DNA of 7,618 nucleotides from positions 22,082-29,699 of the forward strand of contig PMIQ01000039.1 in the NCBI GenBank assembly GCA_003157175.1, written 5' to 3'. This stretch comes from Chloroflexota bacterium (GTDB lineage: Bacteria > Chloroflexota > Limnocylindria > Limnocylindrales > CSP1-4). A model generated the notes under the pieces. The model saw nothing but the letters and a program-made list of their open reading frames with translations, did not search any database and was not told where the DNA came from. The translations under genes were made by a program, and so were the position numbers. Positions 1 to 5,740 of this stretch are shown here, one piece after another. Numbering within the stretch: the stretch's first letter is position 1; each line of letters opens with the position of its first letter.

Positions 1-18
1 CTCGCGTACCCTCTGGCG

Positions 19-534
19 ATGAACGCTCGAAGAAGCGCCGGCATCCTGCTCTATCGCCTCCGCCAGGGGCGTGTGGAGGTCCTGCTCGCCCATCCGGGCG
101 GCCCGTTCTTCGGCCACGCCGACGCCGGCAACTGGTCGATCCCCAAGGGCGAGCCCAGCACGGACGAAAGCGACATGGAGGTCACGGCCAGGCGCGAGTT
201 CGAGGAGGAGACCGGCCATCGCGTGCCCGCCGGACCTCTGGTCGATCTCGGCGCGATCAAACAGAAGGGCGGCAAGGTCGTCTACGCCTGGGCTGCCGAA
301 GGAGACCTCGATCCCGCGCGGGCGACGAGCAACACCTTCTCGTTCGAATGGCCGCCCTTCTCGGGCCGGAACAAGACGTACCCGGAGATCGACCGAGTGG
401 AGTGGTTCGCGCCCGAGGAAGCCCGGCGCCGCATCAAAGAGACTCAGGCGCCGCTCCTGGACCGGCTAGAGGCCGCGCTGGCGAACGGCCCGAAAGATCC
501 CCGGGCTCCCGGCCAGGGCACGGCCCCGGGATGA
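19..534 (+). CDS. Nudix (MutT-like) hydrolase
   Basis: This 171-aa protein should hydrolyse a nucleoside diphosphate linked to another moiety (the Nudix reaction). The substrate cannot be told from sequence. An N-terminal strand (SAGILLYR, residues 6-13) leads to NWSIPKGEP at 38-46 and the Nudix box at 44-67. The box ends in the canonical core REFEEETG (59-66), with E63 and E64 as the expected metal ligands. The spacing from the first Gly (G44) to the RE pair is one residue longer than the textbook GX5EX7RE pattern, and the last position is His67 instead of a hydrophobic residue. The segment VEWFAPEEARRRI (127-139) is typical of the C-terminal part of these domains. The tail (about 155-171) is rich in Pro and Gly and probably disordered. 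The RBS is weak, but no better start exists, and the window edge is just upstream. The stop overlaps the start of the ABC ATPase (ATGA), so the two are probably one operon. The family is certain; the substrate is unknown. Confidence 0.93.
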   Translation: MNARRSAGILLYRLRQGRVEVLLAHPGGPFFGHADAGNWSIPKGEPSTDESDMEVTARREFEEETGHRVPAGPLVDLGAIKQKGGKVVYAWAAEGDLDPARATSNTFSFEWPPFSGRNKTYPEIDRVEWFAPEEARRRIKETQAPLLDRLEAALANGPKDPRAPGQGTAPG

Positions 535-1334
535 CGCCAGCGGAGGGCTCGGTCGTCGACATGCGCGGCGTCTCAGTCATTCGATCGGGGAATCTCCTGC
601 TCGACGGCGTCGACTGGCGGATCGGGCCGGGCGAGCGCTGGGTCCTGCTCGGCCCCAACGGCAGCGGCAAGACGACGCTCATCTCGGTCGCCTCCACCTA
701 CCTGTGGCCGTCGCGCGGCGATGTGACGGTCCTGGGCCGGGCCGTCGGGACGGTCGACATACGCGAACTGCGCAAGAGCGTCGGCATCGTCAGTGCCGCT
801 CTGGAAGCCCGCATCCCGAACCAGATCAGCGCCCTGGACGTCGTCGTAGCCGGAGCCACGGGAGCGATCGCGCCGTGGTGGGATCGCCACAGCCCGCGCG
901 CCCAGAAGAAGGCCCGCGAGATGCTGGCGCTGGTCGGCTGTTCGGCCCTGATCGAGCGGCGCTTCGAGCTCTTGTCCTCCGGCGAGAAGCAGCGCATTCA
1001 GATCGCCCGCGCGTTGATGCCCGACCCCTCCCTCCTGTTGCTCGATGAACCGGCGGCCGGGCTGGATCTCGGTGCTCGCGAACAGCTCGCCGCACTGCTA
1101 TCGCGGCTGAACGACGATCCGCATCTGGCGGCGATCGTCGTGGTCACGCACCACGTGGAGGAGATCGCGCCCGGAACGACTCACGCGCTGGTCCTGAGGG
1201 GCGGACGGGTTGTCGCCTCCGGCACCGCCGGCACCACTGTGACCGGACCCGTGCTGTCGGAGGCGTTCGGCCTTGAGCTAGTCGTGCGCCGAGTCGGCCG
1301 GCGATTCACGGCGCGAGCGGCGTCGGCCTTGTAG
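531..1334 (+). CDS. ABC transporter-type ATPase, ModF-like, stand-alone
   Basis: This is a 267-aa single ABC nucleotide-binding domain. The start is taken at the ATG overlapping the Nudix stop. The frame is open further upstream, but that part is a shadow of the Nudix gene. Visible motifs are Walker A GPNGSGKTT (41-49), signature LSSGEKQ (148-154), Walker B LLLLDEP (168-174) with catalytic E173, D-loop AGLDL (176-180) and H-loop THH with H207. The Q-loop region reads VGIVSAALEARIP (84-96), with Ala at the position that normally holds the Gln. This 'IG-VS' style resembles the ModF-type ATPases (COG1119) rather than ordinary importer ATPases. No permease or binding-protein gene lies in the visible neighbourhood, and the next gene downstream is convergent, so any partner is encoded elsewhere or the protein acts alone. 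The ATPase assignment is firm; substrate and role are unknown. Confidence 0.93.
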   Translation: MTPAEGSVVDMRGVSVIRSGNLLLDGVDWRIGPGERWVLLGPNGSGKTTLISVASTYLWPSRGDVTVLGRAVGTVDIRELRKSVGIVSAALEARIPNQISALDVVVAGATGAIAPWWDRHSPRAQKKAREMLALVGCSALIERRFELLSSGEKQRIQIARALMPDPSLLLLDEPAAGLDLGAREQLAALLSRLNDDPHLAAIVVVTHHVEEIAPGTTHALVLRGGRVVASGTAGTTVTGPVLSEAFGLELVVRRVGRRFTARAASAL

Positions 1335-1345
1335 CAGGGCTTCAA

Positions 1346-1400
1346 CCGCCGTCCGGCGGACGAAACGAGGATGGCGCGGACCGGAGACCGCGGGCCCGCG
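1346..1400. terminator. GC-rich hairpins between convergent genes
   Basis: The 77-base gap between the ABC ATPase stop and the convergent hypothetical gene holds two short inverted repeats. One is CCGCC-GTCC-GGCGG at 1346-1359 (5-bp stem, 4-base loop). The other is the 12-base palindrome CGCGGGCCCGCG at 1389-1400. Neither is followed by a T tract, so a role as a terminator for one or both converging genes is inferred from position only. Confidence 0.3.
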
Positions 1401-1411
1401 ACCCCCCGAAA

Positions 1412-2008
1412 CTACTCCGGCCGCAGCCAGGAGATATCGGGCCACTGCTCCTCTTGTTTGGCCTCCGCAGCGGCCGCCACCGCGTACTGCACGTCGGGCG
1501 CCGCGGCCATCTCGACCGAGGCCCCGGCCCTCGCCAGAGCCCGCTGCCGCGCCGACGCCGCTAAGCGAAGCCTTCGCCGTCTGGGAGACCCGCCGATCGC
1601 GCGGCCGGCCTTGCGGACGGACGCCTCCCGGCCGATGGCGCGACCCTGTCGCGACGCGCCGGCCTGGCTCACGGGAACCTCGACCGACTCGGCCCCGACT
1701 TCGACGGGTACGCGACTATCCGCGCCGCTCGGCGGCTTCGCGACCGCCTCGACCGACACGGGCTCGGGCGGTCCGTCCGTCGTCACGCCGGTCGCCGGCG
1801 CCGCGTTGCGGGCTCCCGGGATCGTCATGACGCGCAGGGCGTCCAGCCGGCCGACCAGTCGAAGCACCTGCTCGACCTCACCTGCTCGGACGTCGCCCTC
1901 GACTACCGCCTGATCCATCCGGGAACGACGTTCCTGCGGAGTCAACTCGATCAACTCATCGAGGACCTTCTGGCGCCGCGCCTCTCGCGCGGCTCGATTC
2001 CAAAACAC
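1412..2008 (-). CDS. hypothetical hydrophilic protein, helical N-terminus
   Basis: I do not recognise this protein. It begins VFWNRAAREARRQKVLDE and has a strongly helical, charged N-terminal part (about residues 1-62, including LTPQERRSRMDQAVVEGDVR and EVEQVLRLVGRLDAL). A Pro/Val/Ala-rich, probably disordered middle follows (about 63-140), then a basic patch (SPRRRRLRL, 141-149) and the C-terminus PDISWLRPE. It has no membrane segment or signal peptide. The frame can start at an ATG at 2074 (220 aa). I prefer the GTG at 2008 (198 aa) because AGGAG lies 7 bases upstream of it, whereas the ATG has only a G-rich stretch immediately before it. It is convergent with the ABC ATPase. The + strand frame over the same bases (1371-1913) looks like a shadow: it is rich in Ser, Thr, Ala and Arg, with no recognisable motif. 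That it is coding is fairly likely; its function is unknown. Confidence 0.62.
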   Translation of the reverse strand: MFWNRAAREARRQKVLDELIELTPQERRSRMDQAVVEGDVRAGEVEQVLRLVGRLDALRVMTIPGARNAAPATGVTTDGPPEPVSVEAVAKPPSGADSRVPVEVGAESVEVPVSQAGASRQGRAIGREASVRKAGRAIGGSPRRRRLRLAASARQRALARAGASVEMAAAPDVQYAVAAAAEAKQEEQWPDISWLRPE

Positions 2009-2015
2009 TTGTCTG

Positions 2016-2020
2016 CTCCT
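2016..2020 (-). promoter_or_regulatory. RBS deciding the GTG start at 2008
   Basis: On the - strand the bases read AGGAG, followed by 7 bases (CAGACAA) and then GTG. This is near-ideal Shine-Dalgarno geometry and is the reason for shortening the 220-aa frame to 198 aa. Confidence 0.55.
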
Positions 2021-2361
2021 GGCGCTGGCGTTGGGACGAACGACCAAACGAGAAGTGAGACCAGGCTCGGGCATTCACCCCCGGTGCTCGAGGTGGGCTT
2101 CGCCGACCTACCCGACCGGCGAAGTACGAGGCTGCCACAGCACCCTTGCAGAGACAACGGCTCCGCCCGATTGGCGCACCAGCCGGCACAAACGGAGGGT
2201 TGACGCACCGCTCGGTCGGGTCGGTACGGAGTCACGTCGTGGGGTGGCGCATCGCCGACGGGGGCGCCGTCGGACCGGCGGTCGTTGCCGGAGGAGACGG
2301 CACCGGGTCAGCCGACAGCCGCACCGGCTCGGGTTCTCCAGCGGGCGAGGGGGGGAAGAGA

Positions 2362-2379
2362 ACGAGGCCAGAAGCTCGT
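2362..2379 (-). terminator. Possible weak terminator of the 40-aa peptide gene
   Basis: Read on the - strand, ACGAG-(8 bases)-CTCGT is followed by a pyrimidine run (TCTCTTCCCCCC) about 40 bases after the peptide stop. The stem is only 5 bp and the run is mixed C/T, so this is a tentative call based on position. Confidence 0.25.
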
Positions 2380-2402
2380 ACTAGAGAATGGGAAGCATTG
2401 CC

Positions 2403-2525
2403 TCAGTGGGGATAGATCACCGATCCTCCATCCGCCAGCACGGTCGCTAGCGGAAGCAATGCCAGAGCGATTGCCAGGATCCAGGCGAGAACGAAGGCGC
2501 GAACGCTGAAGGAACGAAGGGACAT
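2403..2525 (-). CDS. 40-aa exported pre-peptide, candidate signalling propeptide
   Basis: A short n-region with Arg4 and Arg9 (MSLRSFSVRA) is followed by a continuous hydrophobic core (FVLAWILAIALALLPLA, 11-27). A VLA|D site at 29-32 satisfies the small-residue -3/-1 rule for signal peptidase I. Cleavage there would release DGGSVIYPH, 9 residues, at the C-terminus. The frame is open to 2591, but the start at 2525 has AGGAG 8 bases upstream and a plausible promoter further up, while the first 22 residues of the longer frame look untranslated. It lies divergently next to an HTH-TPR regulator, the arrangement seen for some RRNPP receptor/propeptide pairs. Alternatives are a one-helix membrane microprotein that is not cleaved, or a chance hydrophobic frame. 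The sequence features are seen directly; export, cleavage and signalling are inferred. Confidence 0.6.
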   Translation of the reverse strand: MSLRSFSVRAFVLAWILAIALALLPLATVLADGGSVIYPH

Positions 2526-2533
2526 TTCGGCGA

Positions 2534-2538
2534 CTCCT
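2534..2538 (-). promoter_or_regulatory. RBS of the 40-aa pre-peptide
   Basis: On the - strand AGGAG is followed by 8 bases (TCGCCGAA) and the ATG at 2525. This match favours the 40-aa reading over the 62-aa reading that starts at 2591. Confidence 0.6.
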
Positions 2539-2595
2539 ATTCGGGAGGTGGTCGCCCGCCTGAAACTCGGCCGGCGCGGCGCGGTCGGCACTCGA

Positions 2596-2625
2596 ATCGT
2601 AGATACCAGCCGTGGCTCTGGTCAA
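2596..2625 (-). promoter_or_regulatory. Candidate sigma-70-type promoter of the pre-peptide
   Basis: On the - strand, TTGACC (2625-2620, five of six matches to the -35 consensus) and TACGAT (2601-2596, four of six to the -10 consensus) are separated by 18 bases. Transcription would begin near 2589, giving a leader of about 65 bases before the 40-aa ORF. It lies inside the 174-base intergenic region shared with the divergent regulator, so a regulator bound there could control both genes. Confidence 0.4.
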
Positions 2626-2667
2626 GTGCTACTGAACCTGAGTGCGTGGACGCAACGCCGCCTGTTC

Positions 2668-2694
2668 AAACTGTGTGTTACAGGAGGTAAACTG
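2668..2694 (+). repeat. Direct repeat AAACTG flanking the regulator RBS
   Basis: AAACTG occurs at 2668-2673 and again at 2689-2694. The 21-base spacing is close to two helical turns, so both copies face the same side of the DNA. The copies bracket the RBS of the HTH-TPR gene, and GTTAC/GTAAAC between them forms an imperfect inverted repeat. This could be an operator for autoregulation. With six-base units, chance is a real alternative. Confidence 0.25.
2682..2688 (+). promoter_or_regulatory. Strong RBS of the HTH-TPR regulator
   Basis: AGGAGGT, a full Shine-Dalgarno match, lies 11 bases before the ATG at 2700. The spacing is slightly long, but no nearer in-frame start exists. This supports 2700 as the start and shows that the gene is translated. 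Confidence 0.65.
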
Positions 2695-2699
2695 CGCAC

Positions 2700-3995
2700 A
2701 TGCCTAGAGTCAGCGCCAACCGTCCGAGAATCGACGATTCCCCACTTGCCAGGAAGATAGGAGACCGTCTGCGCAAGGCACGACTCGCTGCCGGACTGAC
2801 CCAGACGCAGCTGGCCGAGCCGCGCTACACCAAAGCCTACGTGAGCGCTCTCGAGAATGGCCTGAGTCGCCCATCGATGGCGGCCCTCACCCACTTTGCC
2901 GGGCGACTCGGGATTCCGGCAAGTCAACTGATCAACGACGAGCCGGCGGCGTGGGCCAGAGTGGAGGCCGATCTGCTTCTCGCCTGCGGTCGGTGGGACG
3001 AGGCGATCGCCGCCTATCGCAGCCTTCTGGAGACCCCCCACAGTTCAGGCGCACGCGCGGAGCTGTTGCGCGGCCTGTGCGAAGGATTGGTCCGCAAGGG
3101 TCAGGCCGGAGACGCGATCGCGTACGCGACTGAATCGGCCGGACTGTTCCGTGCCGCGCACCGCGAAGCCGACGCCGCATCGGCCGAGTACTGGGTGTCG
3201 GCGGCGCACTATCACCGCGAAAATACGACCGAAGCCAAGGCCATCCTGCACTCCATCCTGGCTCGCCTGAGGGCCGGCCTGAAGGTCGAGCCCGACTTCC
3301 AGGCCCGCATCCTGATGGCGCTCTCAGCCAACGAGTCGCTCGAAGGCAACCACGAAGCGGCTCTGGCGTACCTCGAGGAGGTCCGCGGCCTGGACGCCGA
3401 CCTCGACGACCGCCGCCGCGCCTCCTACCTGTTCGGTCTGGCCTACAGCTACCGCGAGACCGGCGACTACGAGGCTGCCGTTCGAATGGGGATCGCCAGC
3501 CTCGAGCTCTTCCGGCAGGCGCAATCCGAGCGCGAAAGCGGAGCGCTCGAGAACGACCTGTCGATGTCGTACCTGGCCATCGGCAACTCGTCGAGGGCGG
3601 CCGAGATGGCTGGTTCGGCTCGCGCTCGGTTCGAGCGGTTGGACGACAAGTGGTGGCTTGCATTCGTGCTCGACAGTCAGGCCCGTGTCGCCCTGGCGCG
3701 CGGCGACGCCGGCGATGCGGCAGCCGGTGCCGACGACGCGCTTGCGCTTGCCGTGCTGACCGGAAACGCCAAGGCCTCGGTCGACGCGCTCCTGACGCTA
3801 GCGCGGGCCCGGACCGCGCTCGGCGACAAGAACGGTGCTCTCGCGGCCAACGAGCAGGCCGCCGAGCGGGCCCGAATGACGGGCAGCCCGTCGCTCGTCC
3901 GCAAGTCTCTGCGCGACCTTGCGGACGCGTTGGCGGCGTCTGGCGATCACGAACGCGCGTTTGCCCTCATGCGGGAGGCACTGGCGGCGTCCTGA
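2700..3995 (+). CDS. HTH (XRE/Cro-CI) + TPR-like regulator, RRNPP-like architecture
   Basis: This 431-aa protein should be a cytoplasmic DNA-binding regulator. Residues 16-80 form an XRE-type HTH: LARKIGDRLRKARLAAGLTQ is helix 1 and the start of helix 2, YTKAYVSALENG (43-54) is the recognition-helix segment, and PSMAALTHFAGRLGIP follows. The remaining ~350 residues (about 85-430) are all-helical, with tetratricopeptide-style units: GRWDEAIAAYRSLLE (97-111), GNHEAALAYLEEV (216-228), GDYEAAVRMGIASLELF (255-271), GNSSRAAEMAGSARARF (295-311), GDHERAFALMREAL (415-428). It has no membrane segment and no enzymatic motif. HTH plus a TPR solenoid is the layout of RRNPP peptide receptors, and a divergent 40-aa exported peptide gene lies 174 bases away. 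TPR-XRE proteins that do not bind peptides are also common in GC-rich bacteria, so the domains are secure but the ligand is unknown. A full RBS precedes the start. Confidence 0.9.
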   Translation: MPRVSANRPRIDDSPLARKIGDRLRKARLAAGLTQTQLAEPRYTKAYVSALENGLSRPSMAALTHFAGRLGIPASQLINDEPAAWARVEADLLLACGRWDEAIAAYRSLLETPHSSGARAELLRGLCEGLVRKGQAGDAIAYATESAGLFRAAHREADAASAEYWVSAAHYHRENTTEAKAILHSILARLRAGLKVEPDFQARILMALSANESLEGNHEAALAYLEEVRGLDADLDDRRRASYLFGLAYSYRETGDYEAAVRMGIASLELFRQAQSERESGALENDLSMSYLAIGNSSRAAEMAGSARARFERLDDKWWLAFVLDSQARVALARGDAGDAAAGADDALALAVLTGNAKASVDALLTLARARTALGDKNGALAANEQAAERARMTGSPSLVRKSLRDLADALAASGDHERAFALMREALAAS

Positions 3996-4088
3996 GCTGG
4001 GTCGCGCCGGTCACCGTCGCCGGGGTCCATGGTCGGTGCCGGTTTGCACCACTTCTCCCCCGCGGAAGGCCTGGCCACGCTCAGATAG

Positions 4089-4115
4089 GCCGGCGTGAAG
4101 GCGACTTACGCCGGC
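4089..4115 (+). terminator. Perfect-armed hairpin with GNRA tetraloop
   Basis: GCCGGCGT (4089-4096) pairs with ACGCCGGC (4108-4115). The inner AAG/CTT arms close a GCGA tetraloop (4101-4104), with a single bulged G at 4097. That makes 11 base pairs. It lies about 95 bases after the regulator stop and ends 14 bases before the extended -10 of the next gene. There is no T tract. It may end the regulator transcript, or act at the DNA level as an operator over the -35 region of the downstream promoter. Confidence 0.5.
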
Positions 4116-4128
4116 GCAGAGCGGGCGA

Positions 4129-4137
4129 TGGTACAAT
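4129..4137 (+). promoter_or_regulatory. Extended -10 promoter of the 97-aa gene
   Basis: TGGTACAAT matches the extended -10 element TGnTATAAT at all but one defined base. No good -35 hexamer lies at 17-18 bases, as is usual for extended -10 promoters. Transcription would start near 4144, giving a short leader of about 23 bases that fits the ATG at 4167. Confidence 0.45.
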
Positions 4138-4166
4138 CCCGCTTGACTAGCGCCCAGCAGGGGACC

Positions 4167-4460
4167 ATGACCATTCCGTCGCCGACCATCGCCGTTCGCT
4201 CCCTTCGCAAGTTGAGGCCGGTGCCGTGGTGCCACGACGGCTGCAGCGGCCTGGCAGTTCGGGCTCGGGGCGACGTGCCGTCTTTCGACGAATCGATGAT
4301 CCGCAGTGCCCTTCTCCGCGGCGCCATCTCGTGCGACCGGCTCACGGCCCTCGACCGGGCCATCAATCGAGAACTGTGGCCGCTCGGATATGTTGCCCAC
4401 CTCGAGCCCGGCGCCGTTGACGGTGGCATGGTTCTGGTGGAGATCGCCGCCGGTCGCTGA
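4167..4460 (+). CDS. Orphan 97-aa protein of unknown function
   Basis: I do not recognise this protein. It starts MTIPSPTIAVRSLRKLRPVP, carries WCHDGC (21-26, a C-x3-C pair) and a further Cys56, then a helical segment (LTALDRAINRELWPLGYVAH, 59-78), and ends in VDGGMVLVEIAAGR. It has no signal peptide or membrane segment. The frame is open from a GTG at 4095, but that codon lies inside a hairpin and upstream of the promoter. AGGGGA just before the ATG and the extended -10 at 4129 support 4167. A strong hairpin follows the stop within 6 bases, so this is probably a one-gene unit. The - strand frames over the same bases (4011-4463 and 4106-4765) have no motifs and cross promoter and terminator elements. 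Coding status is moderate; function is unknown. Confidence 0.5.
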   Translation: MTIPSPTIAVRSLRKLRPVPWCHDGCSGLAVRARGDVPSFDESMIRSALLRGAISCDRLTALDRAINRELWPLGYVAHLEPGAVDGGMVLVEIAAGR

Positions 4461-4465
4461 CACCC

Positions 4466-4508
4466 CATCGGGCCGACGCCTCCTTGGGGGGAAAGCCTCG
4501 GCCCGATG
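4466..4508 (+). terminator. Strong hairpin after the 97-aa gene
   Basis: CATCGGGCCGA (4466-4476) and TCGGCCCGATG (4498-4508) form a perfect 11-bp stem around a 21-base loop. Inside the loop CCTCC and GGGGG can pair further. It begins 5 bases after the stop codon. It has no T tract, as is often the case for terminators in GC-rich genomes. Confidence 0.55.
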
Positions 4509-4593
4509 ATCTCAGCGGTATCCAGAGTCCAGCTCGGCGATCGCGGTTGCGGCCCGATCGCGCAGGTCGGCCGGTACCGCGCGAACGGCGCCG

Positions 4594-5685
4594 ATGGGGC
4601 ACCATGAAAGCATGCCGAGGCTGCCGCTCGAACCCTCACTGGAAGTGAACCCTCACGATCCCGGGGCCGGCACAGCCGGCGAGCGCGCCATAGCGGTGGC
4701 ACGAGCAGCCTCCGTCCCGCTCGTGACGTCCGCCGGAGCGACGATCCGTATCGGGACAGCCTCATGGACGGACCCGACGATGACGGCGCCGGGCGTCTTC
4801 TACCCTCGAGGCGCCGATTCCGCGGAGGAGCGCCTCACCTACTACGCGGAAACGTTCCCGATCGTGGAGATCGATGCTACTTACTACGCGCTGCCGAGTC
4901 CGCGCGTAGCCGAGGCCTGGGTGGCGCGCACTCCGCCGGACTTCGTCTTCGACGCCAAGGCCCACGCGCTCATGACCGGCCAGCCGACCGAAGCGAAGAG
5001 GCTGCCAAAAGACATCCGCAACGAACTGCCCGCGGAACTCGCTGCCAGGCCGCGTCTCTACGCCCGGGACCTTCCCCCCGACCTGCGCGACGCCGTCTGG
5101 GACATGTTCCTGGCCGGGCTTCAACCCCTTCGCGCCAGCGGCCAGTTGGGCTCGGTGTTGCTCCAATATCCGCGCTGGTTCTTTCCCACGAGCGAGAGCC
5201 GCGATCTGATCCTCGAGGCCAGACAACGGCTGGGCAGCGTTCGCTCCGCCGTAGAACTGCGCAGCGAGACGTGGTTCAACGACAAGAACCGAGAGCGGAC
5301 ACTCCATTTCCTGACCGACAACGCCATTCCATTCGTCATGGTGGACGGGCCGCAGGGTCTGCGCAGCAGCGTACCGCCGATCGTGGCTGTGACCTCGCCG
5401 GAGCTGGCGCTCGTGCGGTTCCACGGTCGGCGAGTCGAGACCTGGGAGGCCGCCGGCATCCCCGTCGTGGAGCGGTTCCGCTACCTGTACACCGAGGAAG
5501 AGTTGGCGGAGTGGGTGCCGCGAATTCGCGAGGCCGCGGAAGACGCGCGCGAGATGCACATCTTGATGAACAACTGCTACGCGAACTACGGCTCGACGAA
5601 CGCCCGCGAGCTCGCCTCGATGCTCGAAGCAGAGCTGGCCGGCGACAGCGCCGCGGCGATTGGGGGACCCGGCGCAGCCGGCTGA
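4594..5685 (+). CDS. DUF72 (YecE-like) family protein
   Basis: This 363-aa protein carries the whole DUF72 TIM-barrel-like domain from about residue 50 to 350. The motifs in order are IRIGTASWTDPTM (51-63), IVEIDATYYALPS (90-102), FVFDAKAHALMTG (117-129), LLQYPRWFFPT (189-199), AVELRSETWF (219-228), LALVRFHGRR (271-280), RYLYTEEEL (296-304) and NNCYANYGSTNA (326-337). The biochemical role of DUF72 is not established. The domain is preceded by about 50 residues of unconserved sequence and is longer than the ~240-290 aa common in the family, partly through an insert at about 130-180. The start is uncertain: ATG 4594 and ATG 4612 (MPRLPLEPS) are both possible, and neither has a clear RBS. It stands alone, with hairpins before and after it. 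Confidence 0.92.
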   Translation: MGHHESMPRLPLEPSLEVNPHDPGAGTAGERAIAVARAASVPLVTSAGATIRIGTASWTDPTMTAPGVFYPRGADSAEERLTYYAETFPIVEIDATYYALPSPRVAEAWVARTPPDFVFDAKAHALMTGQPTEAKRLPKDIRNELPAELAARPRLYARDLPPDLRDAVWDMFLAGLQPLRASGQLGSVLLQYPRWFFPTSESRDLILEARQRLGSVRSAVELRSETWFNDKNRERTLHFLTDNAIPFVMVDGPQGLRSSVPPIVAVTSPELALVRFHGRRVETWEAAGIPVVERFRYLYTEEELAEWVPRIREAAEDAREMHILMNNCYANYGSTNARELASMLEAELAGDSAAAIGGPGAAG

Positions 5686-5705
5686 GGCGATCGGTCCCAG
5701 ACACG

Positions 5706-5740
5706 GCAAACGGCCCGGGGAGGGGGCCCGAGCCGTTTGC
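5706..5740 (+). terminator. Terminator hairpin after the DUF72 gene
   Basis: GCAAACGGC (5706-5714) pairs perfectly with GCCGTTTGC (5732-5740), and inner CGGG/CCCG extends the stem after one mismatch. It lies 20 bases after the DUF72 stop. It lacks a T tract but is the most stable structure in this part of the window. It is symmetric enough to work on either strand. Confidence 0.65.

Larger units (their letters stand above)
2009..2402. other. Non-coding gap with small hairpins
   Basis: I see no convincing gene in these ~390 bases. The open frames here are Arg/Gly/Ser-rich and lack RBS support. Inverted repeats are present: CTTCGCCG/CGGCGAAG with an 11-base loop (2098-2124), and CCGACGG-GGGCG-CCGTCGG (2255-2273). 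The first sits upstream of the 198-aa gene and could lie in its promoter or leader region. The gap should contain the promoter of that gene, but I could not identify a convincing -35/-10 pair. Confidence 0.45.

Noticed and set aside
1371..1913. 180-aa + strand open frame opposite the hypothetical gene
   Set aside because: Composition is Ser/Thr/Ala/Arg-rich without motifs, no RBS precedes it, and the opposite strand gives a more protein-like sequence with a good RBS.
2031..2415. Overlapping + strand open frames in the non-coding gap
   Set aside because: They are Arg/Gly/Ser-rich, unrelated to any motif, and no RBS stands before their starts.
4011..4463. 150-aa - strand open frame opposite the 97-aa gene
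   Set aside because: It spans the GNRA hairpin and promoter, has no motif and lacks an RBS; the + strand reading is better supported.
4538..4562. CGATCGCG direct repeat (4538-4545 and 4555-4562) upstream of the DUF72 gene
   Set aside because: Two copies of a GC-rich, partly palindromic octamer are expected by chance at this base composition, and there is no promoter around them to give them a role.
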